Source: Orientallactaga sibirica (Eukaryota > Chordata > Mammalia > Rodentia > Dipodidae). From it: a stretch of 64,000 nucleotides of DNA. Positions 27,776 to 40,274 of this stretch are shown in pieces. The notes below the pieces were generated by a model. That model was not told the DNA's origin. It did not search any database and worked only from the letters and a program-made list of their open reading frames with translations. Numbering within the stretch: the stretch's first letter is position 1; every line of letters begins with the position of its first letter. The translations under genes were made by a program, and so were the position numbers. The stretch spans positions 10,953,001-11,017,000 of the forward strand of contig JAEOAD010000048.1 in assembly GCA_036365145.1 (NCBI GenBank). The letters run 5' to 3'.

Positions 27776-27950
27776 GGTCTGGAGAAATGGCTTTGTGCTT
27801 AAGGCGCTTGCCTGTGAAGCCCAAGAACCCACGTTCAATTCCCCAGTACCCATGCGAGCCAGATGCACGAAGTGGCACATGTGTATGCAATTTGTTTGCA
27901 GTGGCTGGAAGCGCTGGTGTGCCCATTCTCTAAGCCATCTCCCCAGCTCT
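27776..27950 (+). repeat. DIP SINE, tail replaced by an inverted 5' stub
   Basis: Good 5' and middle parts up to cccattctct, then aagccatctccccagct, the reverse complement of a DIP start. Confidence 0.8.
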
Positions 27951-28172
27951 CAAGCAGTCCTTTAGATGAAGCAAAGAGTGACCTCGATGGCTTACATCCT
28001 CAGATTCTACTGCCAATGGTCTGCCTGACCCTGTTTCTCCCAGAGCCATGCTCTATATATGTATAAAAAATTGCACATTGTCTTTGGCCATGGATTAGTG
28101 GAAGTTAAAAATAAACAAGTTGTTCCATTCAGTCTGCTCTGTAAACTTAATTACAAAAAGCCTCCCTTCCAC

Positions 28173-28308
28173 CGTACAGTCTCACTCTATCCCTGGCTGG
28201 CCTGGAATTTACTCTGTAGTCCCAGACTGGACTTGAACTTACAGCAGTCCTCCTACCTCTGCCTTCTTGACTGCTGGGATTAAACGCATGTGCCACCATG
28301 TCCCACTA
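28173..28308 (-). repeat. B1 SINE, diverged
   Basis: cagtctcactctatccctgg to tgccaccatgtcccact. Confidence 0.85.
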
Positions 28309-28329
28309 CAAGCAGCCTTTAAAAAAAAA

Positions 28330-28387
28330 TTTTTTTTTTGAGGTAGGGTCTCACTCTAGCTCAGGCTGACCTAGAATTCACTATGTG
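28330..28387 (-). repeat. B1 fragment
   Basis: gaggtagggtctcactctag to aattcactatgtg, then unrelated sequence. Confidence 0.85.
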
Positions 28388-28518
28388 CCCTTTTTGATTG
28401 AAGCCAATCAAATCATTTGGTCAAGAATGCCCTTTTACCCCACCTTAGTTATATCCACAGCCAGTGCTAGGCTCACTGAAAGACCCTGTCTTAAAAAAAA
28501 AAAAAAAAAAAAGACAGA

Positions 28519-28735
28519 GGGCTGGGGAGATGGCTTAGCGGTTAAGGCGCTTGCCTGTGAAGCCTAAGGACCCATGTTCTACTCTCCAGATCCCATGTAA
28601 ACCAGCCGCACAAGGTGAGGCAAGTGCAAGGTCTCACATGCCCACTAGGTGGCGCAAGTGTTGATTGCAGTGGGTAAGGCCCTGGTGTTCCAATTCTCTC
28701 TCGCTCTCTAAAAATAAATAAAAAATTTAGAAAAG
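28519..28735 (+). repeat. DIP SINE, long subfamily
   Basis: Contains the extra block with gcaagtgcaaggtctcacat before gttgattgcagtgg. Confidence 0.88.
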
Positions 28736-28779
28736 ATGGAGAGTAACTGGGAAAGACGCACAATGCATATACACGTGCC

Positions 28780-28808
28780 CACATACATACATACATACAT
28801 ACATACAT
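28780..28808. repeat. (ACAT)n microsatellite
   Basis: About seven ACAT units. Confidence 0.9.
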
Positions 28809-30717
28809 GTGTATATGCAAATTGCATATACATACACCCACAAAAAAATAAGGAGATAAAAAAATTGATGAAATGCTTTGATTTGGGGGAATGAAGGTTT
28901 CTTCCACAGAGTTAAAAGGGATCAGAACTCAGAGTCAACAACTGTAGGTTAATAGTTTTAATTATTACATATATAATAAAATCCAAATGCATCTACTATT
29001 TCCGTACTTCAGAAGTACTTGTACATTTCTGGAGAAACCTAAAGAGACGTGCACACTGAATGCAACATGGGGTTATCTACCTGGCATCCTGGAACAGAAA
29101 ACAAGATGTTAGTCAGAAAGGCCAATAGCATATAAATTGTGTTTTTTAGGGATCAAGATATTTTGGTGACTACTATATACTAATACTGATTTCTTAGGAT
29201 AAATACACCATTGTGTCAACAACAGAGGAAGCTGGCCATAGTTTATACTATTGGTACAACTTTCTATAAAACCCAAACTATATAAATAAATAAAGTTTGT
29301 TTAAAAATCTGGTGTGGGGCACTTAGACACTTTTAGTTTCTATAGACCACAAAGGAGACAAAATCATATCTCTAATTTCCAAACATTTCTGGGTGGAGAC
29401 CACAGCATTCAGCTACTTCATTTCAGCGTAACCCACATTCTCTGTTTTGGATGTCCACAGTGTTCCTCAAACCTCAGTAATACATATTATATTATATATA
29501 TATATACATTTTTAATTCTCCACCAATTAAAAGACCATCATGAAGCCCATCTTGTTATTTGCGCGCCTGGACCCACTCTGCATGGCACACACCAAGAGCA
29601 TCTCGGAAGGAAGGCATGGAGGGTGAGCGGGGCTGGAGGTGTGTGTTTTCCATTGCTCTGTTATTGCCCTTGGGAGGTCAGGCTTTCAGGAAGGAAGGGT
29701 GGGTTTTGAGGAGGCCTGGCCCTCTGAGCTCAGGAAGGTCTAACTGGCTTCTCCATTACTCAACTCCTTCAAGCACTGGAAACAGAGCCAATGGCCAGAT
29801 GAATCCCAGCCCTGTGCTGCCACTGAAAGAGGCCAGGCTCTTTACAAAGATGTTCTTGTTGCCGTTACAAGATCACATTCTTCCGCCATCGATGAGCTAG
29901 GACTAGGCAGCAGGAGGAGATGGAGCACTCCGAATCACAGAACTATTTCATATGCTGTTTTCTTTTTTGAGGGGGAGGGGAAGTACTAAATGTGCTTTAT
30001 AAACATCCTAATGTTTACTTTTGCTTTTTCTGTATAAACAGGTTAAAAGAGGCTGTCTATTATGCTGTAGCAGAGATGTTAATTTCTCATAAGCATTTTA
30101 TTATACTTGCTGGATGCCAAGAAGGACACTTCACACATACATGCTTGAATATTTACTTCATGGAGTTATTCCATATATTTCAGTAATAAGGTGGACTTGT
30201 CAGGAGTGGTGCACTTAATGGATAATTTTAAAATCACTCCACTGATGCCTTAATTTCTAAAATAAGTTCAGGTGGTCAAACAACCTTGAGGGTGAAAAGT
30301 ACCCACTATGTAATACCACAAAAAAGACACATTAATTGCATTTGTGTATGTGATTTACTTTTTCTCAACCATATTCTACAGTACTGTTTGGTTATAGTAT
30401 TGGTGAGTGCTAACAGACACCAGAGACATAACTTTTCTGGATAATTAGAAAAGGATCCCCATCTTCTTGGCCCATTTTATGGAATACATTTTTCCATAGG
30501 AGAACCATTTCAGAAATGCTGAACAGCAGTAATATGTGTACATCCAATGACAGTTTATTTTTATTCCTAATTGCTTATATTTTTCAATCATTTTAAATAG
30601 ATGTTCATTAAATTGGAGTATCTGAATGAATGTTGAAACACTAAAATTTCACTTTCTTCCTATTGAGGAAAGTCATTACCGACTAACACTGAAAAGCTAT
30701 CATCACTTTAACACACA

Positions 30718-30724
30718 TACACAT

Positions 30725-30780
<56 letters not shown>
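30718..30780. repeat. (TA)n microsatellite
   Basis: A pure TA run preceded by gtatgtgtg. Confidence 0.92.
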
Positions 30781-30782
<2 letters not shown>

Positions 30783-33040
30783 ATATATTTTATCATAAGT
30801 TTCCCATTATTACATGGCATTTTCAACATGCCATCAAACTAAAGTGCCACAAAAATACATAAGTCATAAAATTGAGAGGAAAACTCAAAAGCTGCTACAT
30901 AGAATATTTCATTAAATGATTTGGAACCTACAGAGATGATGTCAGCCAAGAGTCTAAATGATACTCCAGTGCAAGCAGACGCAATTTAGTGTCTTTGAGT
31001 GGTGACTGGCCCTCCATTTTGCTATGTTTTCAAAATTTCCTAAGGGTATTGGAAAGATCAGAAGGTCCTGTGTCCAGGTGATAGCTCTGCCCTTTATGAG
31101 CTACACGAGCCTGGCAAGTCACCATTCTTCAAAGCTCTGGGTTCTTAGCTAGAAGACTAGACCTGCACACTGATCTCACTGGGCTTGAATGGTGACAAAA
31201 TGAAATGCTATGAAATACGGGGGTAGATCTTCCGAAATGTCTACTTCCTTCTTCCATTTGCAAATATTGAAACTAAAGCCTGGACACAAAGCCACTCCGA
31301 CGAGGACTGGCTGAGCGAGTGAGTGAGTGACAGAAGTTGATGATGGACTTTCATACATCAGAGATGGAAGAATGTTGTTTTTACAGCTTCTTGCCATGGG
31401 AGAACACTACCTGGTCCTTACCCAAGGCAGAGTCTCTCAGGGACTCCTTTAGAATTCATGGGGCTTAGTTTATGTTCCCACACTTTTCTGACTCCAGAAG
31501 CTGTAAGCACAGTGTCTCCCTTTATGACAGAGCTGGCTGAGTGATACCTACCCCTCATTAGACTCTTCAGAGTCCTACTCTTTAAGTCAACCAAAAAGGA
31601 CACTGGTGGCAGTAACTTGGATTATCCTGGAATCAGAATAAACCAACTGGATAAAGCCTATTACTAGAATGTCCACGTCACCCATACATCTCAGGCAGTT
31701 TGGAAAACAGTGTTGGGTAAAAACTGAACACAACAGCTGATCAGGCATTAAGAAGCTTGCATTCATTCAGTGTGAATGGGGTCGGCGAAAAGTGTGCAGC
31801 CCTCCCCAAGTCTGCTCCCCTCTTCTCATCTAACCCCCAAGTATTTGTCCTCCTGAGTGCTCAGTCCTATGTGTACCAGACACTTCTGCCTGTCTCACTG
31901 CCAGCTGACTGCCTTCACTTTTGAAAGCTGATGTTTATTCTTGCCACACTACCGAGGTTTCTTTCTCAAAGATCTGCAGGATCAAAACCCGATAGCTAAG
32001 TGGTGACCTTTCCTTCAGTCATGTCCCCTGCAGTCTTGAGCTCTGCTTGACAGATAGGCTTTCCTCTCCAAGTTCCCAAGATGCTTCTAGCTCATTCTCT
32101 CATCTCTTGTGTTTCCTTATGCAATTGCCAAAGCATACAAGACTCCCTTGTGGCTGTCAGGATCTGGGCTCTTAATTGGGATTGTTCTGGTAAAAGCTCT
32201 TTTGGGGAGCAATCGTAGTTAACTGTGCAAAGAGAAAATACCTCCACTTACCAAATGAGAATGTCTTAAGAGATAAAGCTGTAGTAATACTTCAAATAGT
32301 AAAACAGTATATGGGACACACAATTATTTGTATTACAAATTGAGAGTCCCTAGTCTGGAAAATTCAAAATGCTCCATGATCTGAAAATTTTAAAGTGCCA
32401 ACTGACCTCCCAGGTGGAAAATTCCATAATCTGAAATATAAATGCATCAAATTATGTAATATGTTGCATAAAATCACCCTGAGGTTATGTGTTGAAGGTT
32501 TACATGACACAAAAATGAATCTCATATTCAGATTTAGGTCTCATATATATATACATATATATGTACATGTATATACAAACAAAAATCAGAAACACTTCTG
32601 GTGCCAAGCATTTGGACTAAGGGATACTCAGGTTATATCTAAGTGTTTTATGTTTGTCATCATTAGATAATACATAAGCAGCAGTCTAAGACTCAAGGGA
32701 AGATTCACAAGAAGGCATCTGCACAAAGCTGGAATGTATGTGCAAGAATAATCAGGGATGATTCAGCAGCCTCATCTTTCTCCGCTGAGTGTTCATGTAT
32801 TTAGTGCCTGTCCTTCATCAGCTCTCCCTTTACAAGGAAACTGCGGCAGTACTGCTCAGGGAAGGGTCACCGCACAGCATTGCTATTCATTTTTTTTTTT
32901 AAAGTGAGCTAACTTTCTATTTGAACAACAACTAATCACCACTCAACTAGGTCTAACTTCATCACAGGTTTAGCAGCTATTGAATTGGAGAATCTAAAGT
33001 CAAGTGCCTCAGACTTTCTAAGCAAAAAGGAAGTATTCAG

Positions 33041-33213
33041 GGGCTGGAGAGATGGCTTAGCGGTTAAGGCACTTGTCTGTGAAGCCTAAGGACCTAGGTC
33101 CAACTCCCCACAGCACACGTAAGCCAGACGCACAAAGTGACGTATGCGCTTAAGTTGGATCATGCATCTGGAGTTCGATTGCAGTGATAAGAGGCCCTGT
33201 TGCACCAATTCAT

Positions 33214-33246
<33 letters not shown>

Positions 33247-33272
33247 AAAGATAATAAAATTTTTAAAAAGGA
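33041..33272 (+). repeat. DIP SINE, long subfamily
   Basis: Carries tgacgtatgcgcttaagttg before catgcatctggagttcg, and ends in a CT/CA run. Confidence 0.9.
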
Positions 33273-33493
33273 GGAAGGTAAAATTTCATAAAAGAAGAAA
33301 GACATTTAAAGGTCAAATGGCCAGCTCCCCTTCATAGCACACTCACCACACATCACAGAAAAAGAAATCAAATGGTGCCCTGCTTGTTTTTAGGCAGACG
33401 GCTCTTTAATCTAAGTGTTACTGATCATGATTAGCCACTAAAACGTGGGTGTGAAATTTAAGTCCTTGAAAGTATTTAACAGTAATCTTTTGT

Positions 33494-33816
33494 AGTGGTT
33501 TGAATAAGATGCCCCTCATATGCTCATGTGCTTTGAATGCGTGGTCCCCAGCAGATGGTAATTTGGGAGGTGAGGCCTTGCTGGAGGAGGTGTGACATTA
33601 AGGGATGGGCTTTGGGGTGCTATAGCCAGCTCCCCTTGCCAGAGATTGGCTCATTCTCCTGCTACTGTTTTCCACCTACTGTGGCAGAAGTGCTGTCCAG
33701 CCCCTGCTCGTGCATGCTTTCCCCTACCATCATGAAGCTTCCCCTTGAGACTGTGAGACCAAATACACCTTTTTCTCCCATCAGCTGCTTTTGGTTGTCC
33801 TGGAAACATCTACCAC
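33494..33816 (+). mobile_element. URR1-like element
   Basis: gtagtggtttgaataagatg; ttgctggaggaggtgtgaca; catgaagcttccccttgaga. Confidence 0.55.
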
Positions 33817-33835
33817 CTACGAAAATATATTCCAC

Positions 33836-33965
33836 CACTGGCCATCGTGGCACATGCCATTGGAGGAGGCAGAGGAGAGGCAGAAGGATTGTTAAGTGAA
33901 AGGGCAGCTTGGTCTACATAGGGAGTTCTAGGCAAGCCAGACCCTGACTCCAAAAACAAAAGAAA
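33836..33965 (+). repeat. B1-like SINE, diverged
   Basis: ctggccatcgtggcacatgc through ccctgactccaaaaacaaaa. Confidence 0.6.
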
Positions 33966-34265
33966 ATACATTCAACACGGCAACAGTAACCACTGCAACA
34001 AAAGGCTTTCTCACAGCTAGCTTCCCCTGAGTTGCTTACGGCCAGCCTCCACTTCTGTGTCTGCTCCTTCATCGATGGCCCTTCCCCAGCTTCTATAAAG
34101 GTCATCCGTGCCCTAGACAGTTGCATCCTTCCAGGTTTCTTCCAAGTTTTCTGGCCACTGTTTGGTGGATCTTAACTTTTAATCTAAAATCTTCTATGCT
34201 TCCTCATGATCTTATCCACTCATTTGTCTACTCCTTTTGTAAAATGTCTGTTGAGAGACCACATA

Positions 34266-34606
34266 GTTATCTTTCATTTCTGGGACCAAACATCTGAGAA
34301 GATGCAACCTTATGGAGGAAAGGGCTTATTTCAGCTTTAAAGTCTCAAGGAGAAGTTTCATCGTGGTAGACAAAGCACAGCAGAGCAGGGAACTGGCTCA
34401 CAACTTCGTACATCAGCACGAGGACAGGAGCAGTAAGAGCAAGCTAGATATCCAGAAGGGTTGGACTAAAAACCCTCCAGACCTGCCCCCAATGACACAT
34501 GTCTTCCAGCAAGGCTCCACCTCCAGAACTGCCACCAGCTGGAGACCAAGAATTCAAAGAACACGAGGCTATGTGGGACACTTTACTTTCAGACCACCAT
34601 ACCCTA
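34266..34606 (-). mobile_element. URR1-like element, inverted
   Basis: Reverse of the same element: aggagaagtttcatcgtggt and ccagcaaggctccacctcca. Confidence 0.5.
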
Positions 34607-34710
34607 TAAATCAACGAAGACTGGTTATTTCTCTGTAGAGTCTCTCAAATCCCCCAAAATTCATATGTATCATGAAATGGTCATGAATCTTCAGGGTCAG
34701 GGGCACAAGG

Positions 34711-35040
34711 TGGTGGTTTGAATGAGATGCCTCCATAGCCTCATGTGTTTTGAATGCTTGGTGCCTAGCAGGTGGAAATTTTGGAGGTGGGGCCTTGCTG
34801 GAGGAGGTGTGACAGCAGGGTTAATTAATTCAGTTTGCCAGTGCTATTCAACTCACTCTTGATGCTTTCTGCCAGCTGCTATGGCAAGAGGTGATGCCCA
34901 GCCTCTGGTCTGCCATTCTTTTCCTGCCATGATGAAGCTTCCCCTCAAGGCTGTTGGCCCAGCGTGAGCCTTTTCCTCCTATCAGACACTTTAGGTCAGG
35001 TGTCCTTGCAATGTGAAGGGAACTACAACATTCTTCATGG
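34711..35040 (+). mobile_element. URR1-like element
   Basis: gtggtttgaatgagatgcct to caatgtgaagggaactacaa. Confidence 0.55.
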
Positions 35041-36198
35041 CAGAATTCAGATCTGTCTTCTTACGGGGCTGCGAATTCCTTGAAGATGAAAATTCTATCT
35101 TCTTCTGGCCCATGTACCTTGCGTAGATCCTAGCATGTCCCAGACACTTTGTGCTTGCTAACTTGAGTGGAAATCACTCCAAGAGTTCATCTGAAATTAA
35201 TTATATTCTGCTTCTCCTTTCACCCCATACTGATTACTTTTTTCATCTTTTTGGTAATAATCATTCTTCCTATGAGTCTCCCTGCCTCTGTTTTAGTTCA
35301 GGCTCTTTAAGCCTCGACTCTTTTTTAGCACCCTGACCTCCATAGCTCAGTCATGGACATGGCCTCTTGCTATTGACATCAAATTGCCCTGCTGTCACCT
35401 TAATACTAATGTGGGATGAAGCCTCATCCCAGTGGCGTTGAGTTCTTCTACAGTCTGAGTCCTTTTTGCCTATGCAGCCTCTTTCCTAACACAGCCAGTC
35501 TTCAGAAAAAAAAAAAAAATGGTTGCAGTGAAAACACAGAACATCCCTCTGAAGGGGCTGTGTGCTTCTGAGTCCAGGGACCTTCCAATACCTCTGAGCT
35601 ACTTTAAAATTGTTCAGATGGTAGATATATGATGTTACCGCCAAAGAATTCTTGTCTATAGATATGAAGAAACTGTCCAGGGAGAGTGCAGTTTTCTTTG
35701 CTCCTTTATGGGAAATACGCAGCATCGCTTCTAAGTGCACTTGGGCCTCTGTGTTCCAGGTTTATGAATGTCTGCTGTTCGCATTTTCTTTTGAACTGGT
35801 TTCAATGTCCCTCATTAATAATGAGTTGAATAAAATCTTTATGTTGCTCATTTTCTATCTCCATGAGTCATAATGTGGCCCATTTTTGAAGCCGTGACAA
35901 TACATGCCTTTGGCTACAATTAAATATCTGTGTGTCAGTCCCAAAAGATAATTTATAAATGTCATTTCTCTGTTCGGGGCCTATGCATAAAGTATGCTAT
36001 TCTATTTTCTTCTGAAATTTCCTATCTTCCTCACCATCAATACATGTGAAAAAAAAAACTCTTATTGATTATGTTGTTTCAAGTACTTGATAAACTGTTC
36101 TCTCTACCCCATAGGCAGCCAGATCTGATATCTGAAAATGTTCATTTTTCTGGGCTTGAGGTAGGACACATAAAAACATATTCATGCTTAAGTTAGAA

Positions 36199-36264
36199 CC
36201 TTTTCTTTTTTTTGTATTTTTTTTTATGAGAGAGAGAGAGTTGGCACACCAGGGCCTCCAGCCA
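36199..36264 (-). repeat. DIP fragment (3' end)
   Basis: T-rich tail, short AG run and cacaccagggcctccagcc, then unrelated sequence. Confidence 0.75.
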
Positions 36265-36685
36265 GAACCCAAGTTCTTAGGGAAGACATTTTTATATTTT
36301 TGTCCATCAGAGTTCTGTGTGTATGTACAAATACACACACACACATGCTTTGGTACCAGGACAATTTTTTTATTAAACCCTGACACTTAATTTAGCTGTT
36401 TAAAAGAAATCCATGGCATTAGGCATCTATAAAATGCTGCTGGGAATCCCTTCTGCCTTTATTGATTCTCATTCATGGTCTTTCTCACTAGCAGGGACTG
36501 GATGTCAGAGTCATACGGTCCCACCTGCCTGCTCCATGAAGCCCTTCCTTGGCTCCTCAGGGCAGGGCAAGGCAGGGCAGAGCTGGCTCTCACCACACTT
36601 GGGTCTCCCCATGGAAGCTTCCTGACTAGCCTAAAGGTACCAGCTATCTGACTACAGGCTTCTTATTGCTCGCTCACACTAGACT

Positions 36686-36740
36686 GGGGCCTGCCTTGTA
36701 CATGCTAGGCAAGTACTCAACCACTGAACCATGTCTACAT
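36686..36740 (-). repeat. ID-like fragment
   Basis: ccttgtacatgctaggcaag and tcaaccactgaaccatg. Confidence 0.6.
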
Positions 36741-36750
36741 TCCTTTGTCT

Positions 36751-36911
36751 ATTTTATTTTATTTTTTTGAGACAGGGATTCACTCTGTAGCCTGGGCTGG
36801 TCTGGAACTCAACATGTAGCTACAGGCTGACCTCCAACTCATATCCTCTTGCCTCAGCCTCCCAATGTCTCCAATTACTAGGCATACTATGTGCATACTA
36901 TGAAGCCTAGC
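36751..36911 (-). repeat. B1-like SINE, old
   Basis: gagacagggattcactctgt to agcctcccaatgtctccaat. Its 5' side lies in a locally duplicated segment. Confidence 0.75.
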
Positions 36912-37305
36912 AAGATTGTAAATTAATTAATTAGCTAATCAACATTTTTTTTAATTTTTAATTTTTTATTTATTTGAGAGATATACAGAAATAGGCAGGT
37001 AGAGAGAGAGAGATGGGTGCACCAGGGTCTCTAGCCACTGCAAATGAGCTCCAGATGTGTGCAACCCCTTGTACATCTGGCTTATGTGAGTCCTGGAGAA
37101 TTGAGCCAAGAACCGGGGTCCTTAGGCTTTACAGGCAAGCGTTTAACCACTAAGCCATCTCTTCAGCCCGAATCATCAATTTTTTTTAATCCTTCTCCAA
37201 CTCTCATCCTGTTGCCTCAGCGTCCCAATGGCTCAGATTACAGGTGTGTGCCATGAAGTCTGGCAATATTTTAAATTAATTAATTAGCTCATCAATTCAA
37301 CTTTT
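36832..37305. repeat. Local duplication of about 105 bp flanking a DIP
   Basis: The segment 36832-36943 (ctccaactcatatcctcttg to taattagctaatcaac) recurs at 37195-37305 (ctccaactctcatcctgttg to taattagctcatcaatt). The DIP 36950-37169 lies between. Confidence 0.8.
36950..37169 (-). repeat. DIP SINE
   Basis: tttatttgagagatatacag to ccatctcttcagccc, lying between the two copies of the local duplication. Confidence 0.9.
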
Positions 37306-37312
37306 ATCTTTG

Positions 37313-37385
37313 TGGTGCTAGGGATCAAATCAAGGGACTTGTGCATGCTAGGCAAGCACTCTGCCACTGAATTATAACCCAGACC
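37313..37385 (-). repeat. ID-like SINE
   Basis: tgctagggatcaaatcaagg and tgcatgctaggcaagcactc. Confidence 0.7.
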
Positions 37386-37859
37386 AGGATGATGAATTCA
37401 CAGAAGACTAAGACACAGCTTAGACTGGGTACAGCACTGCATCCAGCAAGTAGTAAACATTCGGAAAACTGCTGCAGGAAATCATGAACAAGTTCTAAGG
37501 CAGAGGCCTGATCCTCACAGTGTCACTTCCTCAGAAGACACTCACCTCTTCAAGGGATTTACCTTTATTGCCTTTTTTTCTAGTCTCTTTCATTTCAGTA
37601 TACAAAGACCTAGGAGACAACTGAGGTCCTACCCTTACTGCGTTGACACTTTGCAATTCTTTCTAATTTAAATCCAAAGACATCTATCTACCAAATGTCT
37701 ATGAGGCCAACTGCAAATGAACAGCTATTAGAACCACATGCCTAGGCCTTCTTTGGGGAAGGCCCTCAAAACAATAGGAAGCATCCACTGTCTACTCTTC
37801 TCAATCTCGCTTGTTCTTTCTCCCTTCCTCCTTCTCTCCCCACCCTCTCTCTCTCTCTG

Positions 37860-37931
37860 AACTAGGGGTCAAACCCAGGGCCTTTTGTACATGCTAGGTA
37901 AGCACTCTGCTGCTGAATTACAACCCAAGTC
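37860..37931 (-). repeat. ID-like SINE
   Basis: actaggggtcaaacccaggg and acatgctaggtaagcactct. It ends about 60 nt from the 54-nt FRY exon. Confidence 0.7.
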
Positions 37932-37989
37932 CCCTCTTTGTACACTTTGAAATAAACAGAAAATATAACATTGGAAGCATATCACCTAC

Positions 37990-38043
37990 TTGATCAAACT
38001 GAGGGTCTTCTCCACGCTGTAGAGATTTTGTCAGTGGCTTTTC
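37990..38043 (-). CDS. FRY: FRY coding exon, 54 nt
   Basis: A small symmetric exon (phase 0 to 0) between ttcttcgtag and CAA|gtaggt. It encodes 18 residues, EKPLTKSLQRGEDPQFDQ, about FRY residues 91-108. It joins MAEPL of the previous exon to VISSM of the next, giving the run MAEPL-EKPLTK that is conserved in both FRY and FRYL. Being 54 nt and symmetric, it could be skipped without changing frame. It contains no ATG, so a transcript starting just upstream of it would have to initiate in the next exon. Confidence 0.95.
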
Positions 38044-38221
38044 CTACGAAGAAAAAGGGTATACAAAAATAATTAATAGAGGTTTTAAAATATTATAAAA
38101 GAGATATCAATGTTTCAAATCTCTCCCTTTTACAAATGAGGAGGCACCAGGTCATCTCCTTTAGCTAGGCTGACCTTCACACAGGGCAGTTGATCTTTTC
38201 TGCCATAATTCTCCTTTTAAA

Positions 38222-38441
38222 AATTTTAAAAAAATTTTTTTAGAGAGAAAGAGAGAGAGAGATAATGGGTGCACCAGGGCCTTTTGGCAGCTGTGAATCC
38301 ATACACGTCTGCCCCCTTGTGTGCATGTGCAACACTCACTTGCATCACTTTGTGTCTGGCTATATGGGACCTGGAGATTCAAACATGCGTTCTTAGGCTT
38401 CGCAGGCAAGCACCTTAACCACTAAGCCATCTCTCCAGCCC
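38222..38441 (-). repeat. DIP SINE, long subfamily
   Basis: Extra block gtgtgcatgtgcaacactca, ending ccatctctccagccc. Confidence 0.88.
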
Positions 38442-38689
38442 TCTGCCATAATTCTTGATACAAATCTTTCTGTTGTTGGTAGTTTTATGATTCAGGGTCT
38501 TACTAGGTATCCCAATCTGGTCTTGAACCTTCCATTCCCCTGTCTAGTCTTCTGAATGTTGGCATTATAGAGTGTACCACCTCACCAAGCTCTTGGCATT
38601 TGTCTTAATAGACTAAAACATAAAGACTCTGGTGTTCAGGAAACCATACATTAGAATCCCAAGTTAGGTAATAACTCATATTTGTTAGA

Positions 38690-39335
38690 ATGGATTTTGT
38701 CAAAAAGACCGAGTGAAGACATGGAACAAAAGAAACCCCAGTAAACTATTAGCAGAAATGTCACTTAGTGGAGACGTCACAGAAAACAATATGGAGGTTT
38801 CTTAAAAACAACGGCAACAACAAAAAAACAGAACTACCATATGAACCAGCAATTCTCCCCAGACTATATTCTATAGATGTGAGTGTTTGAAGAGTCAATG
38901 CATGTCCACGTTTATTGAAGTACCATCACTATAGCCACATCAAGAAATGAACGGAAATGTCAGTCAGTGAATAAGTGAACATAGGAAATGAGCTACACCC
39001 ACACAGTGGACCACGACTCAGCTCTACACAGAGACTTCCTATTCACTTGGGACCACAGGGATGAACCCGAGGGATTTATGCTAAGTGATAAAGCCAGTCA
39101 TAGAAAGATAAATACTGTGCGTTCTCACCTCGGGGTGGAATCTAATAGCATCCAGCTCAGGAGCAGAGGCTGGAATGATGGTTGCCAGGGGATGGTACAG
39201 CAGGTAGGGGAAGGGGAATGGGGAAAGAGCTGTCACAGGGTACAGAGTTGAGTTAGACAGCCAGAAGAAGAACAGAGTTCTGTTGCACAGCAATCCATCT
39301 ATAGTGAATGAGAGTATAATGTGCTGGGATCTTCA
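38690..39335 (+). mobile_element. Old L1 fragment (3' end)
   Basis: Typical L1 text: aacaatatggaggtttctta, gaactaccatatgaaccagc and tgctaagtgataaagccag, followed by a 3' UTR-like gatggttgccaggggatgg. Many stops. Confidence 0.75.
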
Positions 39336-39504
39336 TGTGTCCATCACAAGTCCAAAGTTACAACTTAGTCCCCAGGATGCTGATGCTAAGTGCTGAGGCT
39401 TCTGGGAGCTGATTGGACCATGAGGCCAGACTCATCATCAGTGGAATTGGTGCCAAGGACGCTCCCTTGTCTCCCATTGTGTGAAGCTGTAAGAGGCCAT
39501 CATG

Positions 39505-39718
39505 TGGGGCTAAAGAAATGGCTCAGCACTTAACGTGCTTGCCTGCAAAGCCTAAGTACCCAGGTTCTATTCCCCATTACCCACATAAAGCCACATGCAC
39601 AAGGTTGTGTGTGTGCCTGGAGTTTGTTTGCAGGGGGTAGAGGCTCTGGTGTGCTCACATTCTCTTTCTCTATCTCTCCCACTCTCTCAAAAATAAATAA
39701 ATAAAATATTTTAAAAAC
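39505..39718 (+). repeat. DIP SINE
   Basis: ggggctaaagaaatggctca to aaaataaataaataaaata. Confidence 0.9.
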
Positions 39719-40000
39719 AAAGAAGCCATAATGTGGGAAGAAGGCCCTCACCAGATATGAAGCTTTGGTATTCAAGCCTCCAGAGGCGCCAGCAATCAAA
39801 TTCTGTTGCTTCTAAATTACTCAGTTTATAATAATTTGTTAAAGCAGCCTGAGTAGAATAAGATGTGTCATATACTTAAGAATTGCTAAGAAATTATATT
39901 TTAAATGATCTTTAACACACACACATCTGAAGGGGTAGAAATGATAAGTAGTTTGATTTAAATTCACTTTACAAAGTATACAGATATCAAAACATCATTT

Positions 40001-40083
40001 GGGGCTAGGGCTATGGCTCAGTGGTAGAACACTTGCCTAGCATGTGACAGGCCTTGGGTTGGATCCTCAGCAACACAAAAAAG
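40001..40083 (+). repeat. ID-like SINE
   Basis: ggggctagggctatggctca, gtggtagaacacttgcctag, gggttggatcctcagc and an A-tail; the best-preserved ID in the window. Confidence 0.8.
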
Positions 40084-40170
40084 TAAAAAGAATCATGTGT
40101 ATTATACATATGTATAATTTTTATTTATCACTTATGAAAAAGAATGAACCTGATGACATACATGGCTTTT

Positions 40171-40231
40171 TAAAATATATTTTATTTATTTATTTGAGAG
40201 AAAGAGAGAGAGAGGGAGAGAGAAAGAGGTG

Positions 40232-40274
<43 letters not shown>

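Larger units (their letters stand above)
26333..37989 (-). other. FRY intron, about 11.7 kb
   Basis: It includes the most repeat-poor part of the window: 28740-33040 has only an ACAT run, two TA microsatellites and unassigned sequence. 33490-35040 has three related old elements, and 36680-37935 has ID, B1 and DIP copies. 26333-26720, 26943-27770, 35041-36190 and 37386-37855 show nothing I can name. Confidence 0.7.
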
